Positions 29,727-38,385 of a DNA stretch of 64,000 bases are shown here, in pieces. The notes beneath the pieces were generated by a model, which was not told the DNA's origin, did not search any database, and was given only the letters and a program-made list of their open reading frames with translations. The stretch covers positions 248,001 to 312,000 of the forward strand of contig NZ_CALIMF010000014.1 of NCBI RefSeq assembly GCF_938028735.1. The letters run 5' to 3'. Both the position numbers and the translations under genes were made by a program. The DNA is from an uncultured Thermanaerothrix sp. Lineage in GTDB: Bacteria; Chloroflexota; Anaerolineae; Anaerolineales; Anaerolineaceae. Positions within the stretch are counted from its first letter, which is position 1. The number at the start of each line of letters is the position of its first letter.

Positions 29727-30668
29727 TCACCCCACCCACAATGAAAAGGTCAGAAAATAAGCCGTCAGTCCAACTGTAGCATAAGCCGTTAGGCGTAACA
29801 GCGGCCAGCGGGTCGGTGCTCCATTCCCAATTTGCCACATTTGCCAGACCTGAAATGCTCCTATGGGCAAAGTCAACATAGCCGGCCAAAGTAGTGACCA
29901 CGAAAGTCCCATCAAGGCAGTCACTCCCAAACAGAAATAGGCCAGAGGGACAAGGAGATTATGCAACAACATCCCACGCTGCCACCCCAACCGCACCATC
30001 ATGGTGGTACGCCCCTGCTTAAGATCACGATAGTAATGTTCCAGTGAGATGGCTAGCAGCATGGCTAGACATAACAACGTTAAAGGAAAAGTAAGCAAAC
30101 CCAACAAATGAGCGTCCAAATCATGGGAAAGCAATACAAACGCAAACGCGGGGGTCAAATTAGCCAGGAAGAAGGCCACGCACAATTCACCATATCCGGT
30201 ATAGGCGAGACGCAAAGGAGGGACACTGTAAAAGAAAGCCACTCCAAAGGCGATCCCCAGGAGCAGGAGTGCCGAGGCATTCATTGCCCCTCTGGTCAAT
30301 AGCAACACGGCCACAATCGCTCCAACGCTCAGAGTCGTCATTCCGGCTTGCAGAAAGACCAGTCGCGGCAAGAGAACCTCTTTTGGAGCGTTCTCCTCGT
30401 CTTCTATATTCTTGGCTTCAGGTGACCGCTGTGAGGGTGGGGTTCGATCCTCATCAATCCGATCATAGAACGCTTTCAGAAAAGCACTGCTCATTTGCAG
30501 AAGGGTAATACAGGCCTGGCCCAACCAGTAATCCACCCACGAAAAAGGTTGATTGCGAAAATCAACAATTCCAGCCCCAAGGGCAAAGAACAATATGCCA
30601 GCCAATAGCGCCAGCGGGTTAGCCGCGCGCACCAGTTGTGAGAGAGGTGATGAGAGAAGTTTGCGCAT
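29727..30668 (-). CDS. UbiA-superfamily prenyltransferase-like membrane protein
   Basis: Multi-TM, MenA/UbiA-like layout; the first Asp-rich motif is not clear, so substrate is unknown. Confidence 0.65.
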   Translation of the reverse strand: MRKLLSSPLSQLVRAANPLALLAGILFFALGAGIVDFRNQPFSWVDYWLGQACITLLQMSSAFLKAFYDRIDEDRTPPSQRSPEAKNIEDEENAPKEVLLPRLVFLQAGMTTLSVGAIVAVLLLTRGAMNASALLLLGIAFGVAFFYSVPPLRLAYTGYGELCVAFFLANLTPAFAFVLLSHDLDAHLLGLLTFPLTLLCLAMLLAISLEHYYRDLKQGRTTMMVRLGWQRGMLLHNLLVPLAYFCLGVTALMGLSWSLLWPAMLTLPIGAFQVWQMWQIGNGAPTRWPLLRLTAYATVGLTAYFLTFSLWVG

Positions 30669-30677
30669 GAAATACCT

Positions 30678-31412
30678 CTAAAGCAAATGATAACCACTGT
30701 CTACCCGCAGTATCTGGCCTGTCACCAGATCATTTTCAATCAGAGAAAGCACAGCCTGGGCCACTGCCTCAGGGGTCCCCGAGCGTTTTAAGGGTAAGCG
30801 TTCCACTAAGTGCGCCCATGCTTCAGATGTCATCTCAACGCCTGGAGTAATCATCCCTGGCGCAACAGCGTTCACCCGAATGTTTGGGGCCAGGGTCTTG
30901 GCCAACAATCGCGTTAAGTGTTCCAATGCTCCTTTGGAAAGTACATAGGCAGCGTGGGAGGTCCATAACCGCAGCGCGCCACAGTCGGTCAAATAGATAA
31001 TAACGCCACCTGCAGCCTGCATCAACGGCGCAGCCGCACGAGCACATAACCAAGCGGCCCGTAAATTGAGCGCAAAAAGGCTATCCCATATTTCGCGGGG
31101 GGTATCCAGAAGCGTCCCGCCCGAGAACCTACCTACTGCGTAGACAAAGACCTTCAACGGATACCCCCATCGCGCCACCTGCTCAAACAAGCCCGTGATG
31201 TTATCATCTTCCATAAGATTGGCCGAGGCCAAGAGAGCCGGTTGCCCCATGTGCTCAATCTGAGTCGCTAGAGCCAGTGCCTTTTCTCGGGAATGGTAAT
31301 AATGAAGCCCAACCGCATACCCCCGTTGAGCCAATGCCAGCGCGATGGCTCCACCCAGATTGCCAGAAGATCCCACCACCAGCGCCAGAGGGTAAGAATG
31401 GCTCATTCCCAT
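30678..31412 (-). CDS. Short-chain dehydrogenase/reductase
   Basis: LVVGSSGNLGGAIALALAQRGYAV, YVLSKGALEHLTRLLAKTLAPNIRVNAVAPGMI, DSGYHL. Confidence 0.9.
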   Translation of the reverse strand: MGMSHSYPLALVVGSSGNLGGAIALALAQRGYAVGLHYYHSREKALALATQIEHMGQPALLASANLMEDDNITGLFEQVARWGYPLKVFVYAVGRFSGGTLLDTPREIWDSLFALNLRAAWLCARAAAPLMQAAGGVIIYLTDCGALRLWTSHAAYVLSKGALEHLTRLLAKTLAPNIRVNAVAPGMITPGVEMTSEAWAHLVERLPLKRSGTPEAVAQAVLSLIENDLVTGQILRVDSGYHLL

Positions 31413-31424
31413 ATTCTGTTAGCC

Positions 31425-32384
31425 TCAGCGGCGGAAGAAATTAGAAACGAAGAACCACAAATTGGCCGGTCGCTCGGCCAAACGACGCATGAAATAGGGA
31501 TACCAATGGGTACCATAGGGCACATAAATGCGCACCGGATATCCCGCACGAACCAATGCTTGTTGCAGATCACGTCGAATGCCATAAAGCATCTGAAATT
31601 CCAATGCGGTGTTGGGTAGCCCCAAGCGCTTGGCGCGTTCTTGTGCATACCGAATACGCGCTTCATCGTGAGTAGCAATAGCCGGGATGGGGGGAAAGCG
31701 CCCATCTGCACTAATTTGAGGAACCCCCGCCTCTAGCACCCCTTGGAGTAGAATATCTGTCAAACGATCAAAACTGGCATCCACATCGCGTTTACGTGGA
31801 TAAGCAATCTCTGGAGGCTCTTTGTAAGCTCCCTTAACCAGGCGAATGGGAACATGTCGGCTCACCAAATGACGTGTATCCTGTTCACTTCGGTAAAGGT
31901 AAGACTGAATAGCAACGCCCACATTGGCGTAGCCTTGGTCGTGACACCAATGAACCAGATCCAGAGTTGCGTCAACCAGGGATGAATCCTCCATATCCAC
32001 ACGTACAAAATTGCCCAAGGCCCGAGCACGGGCAACAATTTGTTCCAAATTTTGCCGGCAGAGCGCACGATCAACCGTCAAACCAATGGCACTTAGTTTC
32101 ACGGAAACATTCGCACGCAAGTTCTGGCGCTCAATTTCCTCGAGGCTTGCCAGAATTGCCTCAGTAGCCCGCTGGGCTTCGATGGTATCAGTAGTGTGTT
32201 CTCCCAAATGATCGACCGTAGCATTCAACCCCGCTTCATTCAAAACACGAATGACCCGCGTGGCTTCTTCCAAGGTTTCTCCAGCAATGAAACGCGAAGC
32301 CACCCGCCAAGCAACACGCCAGCGGGTAACCAAATGCTTGGCCCATTCAGCTTTAGACAGGGAGATTAATAGTGCTCGAAGCAT
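31425..32384 (-). CDS. Proline dehydrogenase
   Basis: RFIAGETLEEA, VSVKLSAIGL, VDMEDSSLVDATLDL, VRLVKGAYKEP, ATHDEARI, EFQMLYGIRRDLQ. Confidence 0.92.
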   Translation of the reverse strand: MLRALLISLSKAEWAKHLVTRWRVAWRVASRFIAGETLEEATRVIRVLNEAGLNATVDHLGEHTTDTIEAQRATEAILASLEEIERQNLRANVSVKLSAIGLTVDRALCRQNLEQIVARARALGNFVRVDMEDSSLVDATLDLVHWCHDQGYANVGVAIQSYLYRSEQDTRHLVSRHVPIRLVKGAYKEPPEIAYPRKRDVDASFDRLTDILLQGVLEAGVPQISADGRFPPIPAIATHDEARIRYAQERAKRLGLPNTALEFQMLYGIRRDLQQALVRAGYPVRIYVPYGTHWYPYFMRRLAERPANLWFFVSNFFRR

Positions 32385-32558
32385 GGATGCTCCTCATTAT
32401 TGTGCGCAAATTCACTGGCAAGCAAGATAATTCTAGCACACCTTGCCCAACACAATTTCATCCTCTAATCAGAGGATCACCAAGAACCTAAAAATTGCCC
32501 ATTAATTAGATTTCTCGATCTAATCGCATTAGGATAAAATCATTTAATAAGTTTGGGT

Positions 32559-33962
32559 ATGCCCCCCATGTTCACCAGTCTTCGACCTCATTGGAGAACC
32601 ACACTTCTCCCAGCCCTGGTGGGCTTTCTCCTCTTATTCTTGGAGGCTCTTTTCGCCCCTGATGGCCGTGCAAAGGGATTTCTTAGACTGGGACTTAATC
32701 TTGTCATCTTTGGCATCGGAGTAGGTTTCTGGCTGGCATTTTTCTCGCAATTCATTGTGCCGGTCAATAATCTGCACGACAGACTAAATGCCTTCTTCCA
32801 TCTGATAGGTTACTTAGTGGGCTGCCACGGTCCCATTCTCTTTATTGAGAATGGGCAGATCCGCCAACAACCGAAAACCACCTCTGGTATCGCAGGGGTT
32901 ATGATTCTTGACTCGGCCAGCGCCGCCATGTTACGCACTTCCCATCGGTTTACTCGCGCTGTGGGTCCGGGCGTTGTTTTTACCCAGCCTGGTGAACGAG
33001 TCGCAGGTGTGGTGGATTTGCGTCAACAGCGCCAAACCATCGGCCCACGTCCTAGCGAAGATCCCTTCGCTCCTCCACAGCCCAACGAGGGACCCGCCCA
33101 ATACGAAGCCCGAATGCGACGCAAGCGAGAAACGCGCGCAATCACCCGCGATAATTTTGAGATCATTCCTCAAATTGAAGTGATCTTTCAACTGGATGCA
33201 CAGCCTGGCCAAGGCCAAACTGAGTTTGGCTACAATCCTCTCGCCGTGCAAAGGGCTATCCTGGGACAGGTTGTCAATGCAGATTTACCTCTAGACACGC
33301 CTGCGCGATTGATCCCCTGGAACGAATTACCCGCCCAACTGGCAGCGGAAGCTTGGCGCGACTTGATTTCTCGCTTCACTCTAGAACAAATTTTCCCAAC
33401 TCAGCCTGCCCGTCAACCACAAGTTGGGCTTCAATGGATTCTCCAAATGATGCGAAATCGCCTTACACAACCCCAGGTCCCGCTTCTGGATTTTGACGGA
33501 CGCAATACAGGCGAGACCACACCCAGCCGCGAATTCAGTGTTCTAAGCAGCCGCGGCATCAGAGTGATAGAGATCAATATCTTGGATCTAAGGTTATCTC
33601 CCGAGGTGGAACGTGAACTGCTAAACCGCTGGAGCGCAGGATGGTTGGCCTGGGCGCGCCAAGAGCGTGAACAGATAGAAAGAGAACGTCGCGACCTTGC
33701 GGATCAAGCCAGAGAGGATGCGCTCCGAGTGTATGCAGAAACAAGCACGCACCATTTCGAGGCCTTCTTTTCAACCCGCTCCACAGATTCCCCTGCAGAA
33801 GAGATGACAGCGCCTGTAGACTGGGCACGCTCCATTTTGTTACGTCTCTTGCGCGGGCATCTAATGCTCATTGAAAGCCGTCCCGGGCTCAAGACCCTAG
33901 CCGTGGATGAGAAACAGCAGATTCAAGAATTAATTGCAATTCTCGAGAGCCGAGCGCTATGA
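32559..33962 (+). CDS. Membrane-anchored SPFH/band-7-like hypothetical protein A
   Basis: Two N-terminal TMs then GPGVVFTQPGERVAGVVDLRQQ, TRDNFEIIPQIEVIFQLD, SSRGIRVIEINILDLRLSPEVERELLNRW, coiled coil. ATG chosen over the listed TTG. Confidence 0.65.
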   Translation: MPPMFTSLRPHWRTTLLPALVGFLLLFLEALFAPDGRAKGFLRLGLNLVIFGIGVGFWLAFFSQFIVPVNNLHDRLNAFFHLIGYLVGCHGPILFIENGQIRQQPKTTSGIAGVMILDSASAAMLRTSHRFTRAVGPGVVFTQPGERVAGVVDLRQQRQTIGPRPSEDPFAPPQPNEGPAQYEARMRRKRETRAITRDNFEIIPQIEVIFQLDAQPGQGQTEFGYNPLAVQRAILGQVVNADLPLDTPARLIPWNELPAQLAAEAWRDLISRFTLEQIFPTQPARQPQVGLQWILQMMRNRLTQPQVPLLDFDGRNTGETTPSREFSVLSSRGIRVIEINILDLRLSPEVERELLNRWSAGWLAWARQEREQIERERRDLADQAREDALRVYAETSTHHFEAFFSTRSTDSPAEEMTAPVDWARSILLRLLRGHLMLIESRPGLKTLAVDEKQQIQELIAILESRAL

Positions 33963-35353
33963 GACTTTCAAATGCCCGCTTCCGTTTATTCCTCCTGCTT
34001 CCTCTCGGGCTTTGTCTATGGTTAGGGGTGGCATGGATCAATCTACCACTCCCTCCCATTGGTGCAGGCCAGGATCCTTTCTACCCAACCCTCGGTCTTC
34101 TGATAGGCTCAATGTTTTCCCTTCCCGTCCTGATAACCATCTTCCTCCCTTTCTGGTTAGGACTGGAATGGGCGGCTCGTTACCAGAGCGAAATTTATAC
34201 GCTCCCGCATCCGGGTATAAGTCGCCGCTTTTTGCTTCAGGTGAGCCTAGGACTTCTGCCACCCCCAAACCTGGATATTCATGGCGAGCAACTCAGTACG
34301 TCCCAACAACAGAATCCCATTTTCCTTATTGGTGGTCCTGGACAGGTCAATTGCTCCGCCGAAGTTGCAGCCATCTTTGAGCGCCCTAACGGTACACCTC
34401 GTTTTATCTTGCCCGGCACAAGTACCACGCTGGAGAAATTTGAGCGCTTGCGCCGTATCCTCGACCTGAGAGACCACGAACTCCAATTTGATGAAATTCA
34501 AACGCGCAGTCGAGATGGCATTCGCATCTCACTCCAAGACGTGCGCGTTCTCTTCAGCATCTGGCGGCGCTTTCCACAGTCCCACAACCTTCCAAATCCT
34601 TATCCGACCTACCGGCAAAACCTTTATTGGCTGACTTATCGCCAATTACCGGGTCCATGGGTGGAGGGAATGCGCCGCTTAGTTGCTCGGGAGTTGCAAA
34701 ATCAAATCCGATCCCGTCCATTTAGCGAACTGATCGCAGGGGTTGGACAAACCGAGATCCGTCAACAAGTTGAGCGTCAACGTCAGATCACGACCCTCCA
34801 ATGGGCGCACCCCTTAACGCGCCCCTTACGTTTCATCTATACACCTAATCTCCCTCCTCCCATTTCAATTCCTAACCGATGGCCACGCCCACAACTTACC
34901 AGCTTTTTCGATGATTTTGCGCGCGTTTTTCCACGTCTAGCCCGCAACCAGGGGGTACGCTTGGAATGGATTAGTGTGGGAGCTTGGAATATTCCTGAGC
35001 CCATCGTATGGGAACAGCATCTTGAAGCACTCAAACTGACCCGCGAGAACCTGCGCCTGGGTAGCGAACGCGCACTCCGGGAATGGCGTGAACAAAATTT
35101 GGATCAAGCCTTAGCGCAGCGTTTGCGCGAAGTCCCGATCTTAGCCTTTGTTACCCTCAACCAGGGGTCTCGTGACTCCGAGGTTCACTTGTTTGATCTG
35201 CTTAGAATTTACCAGGGCATCCTCAGCGAAGTCGCCTCAGGCTATAATCCACAGGAAGTTCTACCCAGAATACGGAATGCCCTGGAGGAAATTGAGCAAT
35301 GCTTAAACGCTCACTTAAAGCAACAAGGTAAAGCCAGGTTTCATTCGCCATGA
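33959..35353 (+). CDS. Membrane-anchored SPFH-like hypothetical protein B
   Basis: Same layout as upstream gene (two TMs, GGPGQVNC..., TRSRDGIRISLQDVRVLFSIWRR); overlaps upstream gene by 4 bp. Confidence 0.6.
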   Translation: MRLSNARFRLFLLLPLGLCLWLGVAWINLPLPPIGAGQDPFYPTLGLLIGSMFSLPVLITIFLPFWLGLEWAARYQSEIYTLPHPGISRRFLLQVSLGLLPPPNLDIHGEQLSTSQQQNPIFLIGGPGQVNCSAEVAAIFERPNGTPRFILPGTSTTLEKFERLRRILDLRDHELQFDEIQTRSRDGIRISLQDVRVLFSIWRRFPQSHNLPNPYPTYRQNLYWLTYRQLPGPWVEGMRRLVARELQNQIRSRPFSELIAGVGQTEIRQQVERQRQITTLQWAHPLTRPLRFIYTPNLPPPISIPNRWPRPQLTSFFDDFARVFPRLARNQGVRLEWISVGAWNIPEPIVWEQHLEALKLTRENLRLGSERALREWREQNLDQALAQRLREVPILAFVTLNQGSRDSEVHLFDLLRIYQGILSEVASGYNPQEVLPRIRNALEEIEQCLNAHLKQQGKARFHSP

Positions 35354-36297
35354 CACTTCCCCTCTCTGCCGATAAACACTTGCTGGTGATCGGGGCTGCC
35401 AGCCTCGACGTTGTAGGCCGTCCCTTTGATAACCTACAAAGTGGGACCTCTGTGCCCAGCCAAGTACGCCCCTCCTTCGGTGGAGTTGCCCGCAACGTGG
35501 CTGAGAACTTGGCCCGTCTAGGCCTGCCGGTAACTCTGATTAGCGCCGTGGGTGAGGACCCAATTGGACGGCAATTGCTGGAGCATACCGCCAACGTGGG
35601 GGTGGACATCTCGGCTTGCCTGCGCGTCAGCGATTACGGAACAGCCTCCTATGTTGCCGTTCTGGCCCGCGAAGGTAATTTAGAGTATGGGCTTGACGAC
35701 ATGCGCATCCTTTCACGCCTGACAGCCGAGTACTTAAAGTCACAAGAGGCGCTTTTCCACACTGCCAGTTTGGTCTTTGTGGATGCCAATCTGTCCAAAC
35801 CGGCATTGCGAGCCGTATTCCAGATGGCACGGCGGGCCAGAATTCCCGTCTTTGCTGATGCAACGTCAGTAACGTTGGCACCACGCCTCCTTCCGTTCCT
35901 GCCCCGCCTGACTTTTCTAACGGCCAATCGCCTGGAAGCCACGGCCCTTTTGCAGGACAACATCCAGGTTAACGACCGCTTCACGGCTCTAGAAGCCGCC
36001 CGTGCGTTTATCCGCTTGGGGGTACAAATCGCCGTGATCGCGCTGGCGGAATTTGGGGTTTGCTACGCTACCTCCGCAACCAGTGGACATGTGCCTGCTA
36101 TTCGCACTCGGGTGATTGATCCCACTGGTGCTGGGGATGCCATGACGGCCGCCATCATCTTCGGTCTGATGAACAACATGGATATAGACGAAGCGGTGCG
36201 CCTGGGGGTCTCGGCGGCCAGCCTGACCCTCAGTCACCCCGGTTCGGTATCGCCTCAGTTATCTTTAGAAAGCCTTTATGAAAGGTTGATTGCGTAA
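35350..36297 (+). CDS. PfkB family carbohydrate kinase, probable pseudouridine kinase
   Basis: LLVIGAASLDVVGRP, PSFGGVARNVAENLARLG, DPTGAGDAMTAAIIFGL; directly upstream of psuG. Confidence 0.88.
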   Translation: MTLPLSADKHLLVIGAASLDVVGRPFDNLQSGTSVPSQVRPSFGGVARNVAENLARLGLPVTLISAVGEDPIGRQLLEHTANVGVDISACLRVSDYGTASYVAVLAREGNLEYGLDDMRILSRLTAEYLKSQEALFHTASLVFVDANLSKPALRAVFQMARRARIPVFADATSVTLAPRLLPFLPRLTFLTANRLEATALLQDNIQVNDRFTALEAARAFIRLGVQIAVIALAEFGVCYATSATSGHVPAIRTRVIDPTGAGDAMTAAIIFGLMNNMDIDEAVRLGVSAASLTLSHPGSVSPQLSLESLYERLIA

Positions 36298-37221
36298 ATG
36301 AAACAACACATCCGTCTCTACCCCGAGGTCCACCACGCTCTGGAAAACGGCTACCCTGTGGTGGCCCTTGAATCTGCCGTAATTACCCATGGGCTTCCAT
36401 ACCCCGAAAACGTTCAGCTTGCCGAAGAACTGGAACAAACCGTTCGTAATGAGGGGGTCATCCCGGCCACCGTTGCCTTTCTCGATGGGTATATCCAAGT
36501 AGGACTGAGCCCAGAAGACCGCCAGCGGTTGGCAACTGCTCCCCACAAGCGTAAAGTGAGCCTGCGCGATATAGGAATCGTGCTTTCACGGAAAGAGGCA
36601 GGAGGAACCACAGTTGCCGCCACCCTGCAAATCGCTCATCAGGTAGGGATCAAGGTCTTTGCCACGGGCGGCATCGGAGGCGTTCATCGCGAGTCCCCGT
36701 TCGATGTCTCTGCAGATCTGCCTACGCTATCCAGGACACCATTAGTTGTGGTTTCAGCAGGCGCCAAAGCCATTCTTGATCTCCCTGCCACATTGGAAGT
36801 TTTAGAAACGATGGGAGTGCCGGTCGTTGGTTATCGCACCGATGAGTTTCCGGCTTTTTACTCTCGAGAAAGTGGACTACCTGTCAACGTGCGCGTTGAA
36901 AGCCCCCAAGAAGTAGCGGAAATAGCCAAGATCCAATGGGAATGTCAGGTGAATAGCGCCATTTTAGTTGTTAACCCTCCACCTGCTGATACCGCCTTGC
37001 CCAGAGAAACTATTGAAGCCCTCATCCAAAAGGCTGTTCATGAAGCCCTCGATCAGGGCGTCCGCGGCGCAGAGGTGACACCCTTCCTATTGGCCCGTGT
37101 TAGCGCTCTCAGTGGTGGGGAAAGTCTGAAAGCCAACCTGGCCCTGCTCAGAAATAACGCTCGCTTAGCCGCCCAGATCGCCCATCATCTTTATACGCCG
37201 CGCCACCAGTTCAGAGCCTAG
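36298..37221 (+). CDS. psuG: Pseudouridine-5'-phosphate glycosidase
   Basis: VVALESAVITHGLPYPENVQLA, KEAGGTTVAATLQIA, FATGGIGGVHR, VVSAGAKAILDLPATLEVLETMGVPVVGY. Confidence 0.95.
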   Translation: MKQHIRLYPEVHHALENGYPVVALESAVITHGLPYPENVQLAEELEQTVRNEGVIPATVAFLDGYIQVGLSPEDRQRLATAPHKRKVSLRDIGIVLSRKEAGGTTVAATLQIAHQVGIKVFATGGIGGVHRESPFDVSADLPTLSRTPLVVVSAGAKAILDLPATLEVLETMGVPVVGYRTDEFPAFYSRESGLPVNVRVESPQEVAEIAKIQWECQVNSAILVVNPPPADTALPRETIEALIQKAVHEALDQGVRGAEVTPFLLARVSALSGGESLKANLALLRNNARLAAQIAHHLYTPRHQFRA

Positions 37222-37253
37222 TCCACCACCAATCTTTGACCTATGTCCCATGA

Positions 37254-38315
37254 TCAGGGGGGCGAGGTGGACGTAGGCCAGCGCGTATCCGTGGGTCTTG
37301 GCGTCAAGGTCGGGCGTGGGGTGGCTGTGGGCGGGAGTGTCCGCGTGGGGGTAGGCGTCCAAGAAGGTCGCGGCGTCGCTGTGAAGGTCGAGGTTGGTGA
37401 AGGAAGCGGGGTGCGGGTTATCGTGGGGGAAAGCGTAAACGTTGGGGTTGCACTTACCGTAGGCGTAGGCGAACGAGTAGGGGTTGAGGTTGGTGGATTT
37501 CCTACAACGGTAAAGCGCCCCGACGTTTTCCACTGGGAGCCCACGAATATTTGTACCTCGTATTCGCCAGCCTGCCAGTCTTCAGAACGCGGTGTACAAT
37601 CCGTATAACCAAAACCGCCTGTTCCACCGTCCCAGGGTTTGGTTTCGTAGCAAATTCGCTGACCATCGCTCAAACGATACCAAATAGCAGTCCACTGAGA
37701 ACCGGGTATCATCTGATCATAAGAAAACGTCCCGTATAGGGTCGTAATTGGTTGTTGAAATTCAAACTGTGGGTTAACAGGTTGAAACGCACTATTTACG
37801 GCACGCGCGAACTGCAATGGACTAAAGACAGCGCCCGGATTGGGGGTAACGGTATTCTGAATTTGCGCCGCAATATCAGCGGGTAGGAAAGGCGTAGGGG
37901 TTATAGAAGGGGTTTCGGTAATAGTGGGGGTTAAGGTGATGGTCGGCGTTAATGTAATGGTAGGAGTCAACGTGATGGTCGGGGTGAGCGTTACCGTTGG
38001 GGAAGGGGGAAACACCCGGTAAAGCGCTGGTTCTGCGTACCGGTTGGTCAACAACGCCAACCCACCCATCGCCAGTGCTAAGAAGATCAACCGCCACCCC
38101 CGGGCCACTCGGGCACGGCGGATACGGAAATAGGTCAAGCGGCGAGCCCCTCGGATGGTTCGCACTCCCAGCCAAAAGCTCAGTATCAAACCCAGCAATA
38201 GAAGGATAAACGTGGTTTGAACAGCCGTGCGAATATCAAGATTCATCGGTGAGCATGTTCTCCATGAAAATTGCTTCTCGATTATAGCATGGGTTGAGAA
38301 AGGGTTATTAGACAC
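37254..38315 (-). CDS. Membrane-anchored Pro/Thr-rich repeat protein
   Basis: N-terminal TMs; TPTITL hexapeptide repeats; central domain with conserved-looking QFQQPITTLYGTFSYDQMIPGSQWTAIWYR; low-complexity PT-rich C-terminus. Confidence 0.75.
   Translation of the reverse strand: MSNNPFSTHAIIEKQFSWRTCSPMNLDIRTAVQTTFILLLLGLILSFWLGVRTIRGARRLTYFRIRRARVARGWRLIFLALAMGGLALLTNRYAEPALYRVFPPSPTVTLTPTITLTPTITLTPTITLTPTITETPSITPTPFLPADIAAQIQNTVTPNPGAVFSPLQFARAVNSAFQPVNPQFEFQQPITTLYGTFSYDQMIPGSQWTAIWYRLSDGQRICYETKPWDGGTGGFGYTDCTPRSEDWQAGEYEVQIFVGSQWKTSGRFTVVGNPPTSTPTRSPTPTVSATPTFTLSPTITRTPLPSPTSTFTATPRPSWTPTPTRTLPPTATPRPTLTPRPTDTRWPTSTSPP
37894..38004 (-). repeat. 18-bp imperfect tandem repeat encoding TPTITL units
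   Basis: Units such as GTTAAGGTGATGGTCGGC / GTTAATGTAATGGTAGGA / GTCAACGTGATGGTCGGG (plus-strand view), differing mainly at synonymous positions. Confidence 0.8.
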
Positions 38316-38348
38316 AATACTGGAGTTGAAAACTTAACCCCAAGTTTA

Positions 38349-38378
38349 TTGTGAGGTTGGCCCGGATGCCATTAAAAT
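38349..38378 (+). promoter_or_regulatory. Putative promoter of the Ser/Thr kinase gene, leaderless arrangement
   Basis: TTGTGA-N18-TAAAAT ending 7 nt before the ATG. Confidence 0.4.
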
Positions 38379-38385
38379 TGAAGCA

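Noticed and set aside
37243-37608. Plus-strand ORF of GVxVG-type repeats (MSHDQGGEVDVGQRVSVGLGVKVGRG...)
   Set aside because: It is the antisense reading of the Pro/Thr-rich repeat gene on the minus strand; such valine/glycine ORFs are a usual artefact of PT-rich genes.
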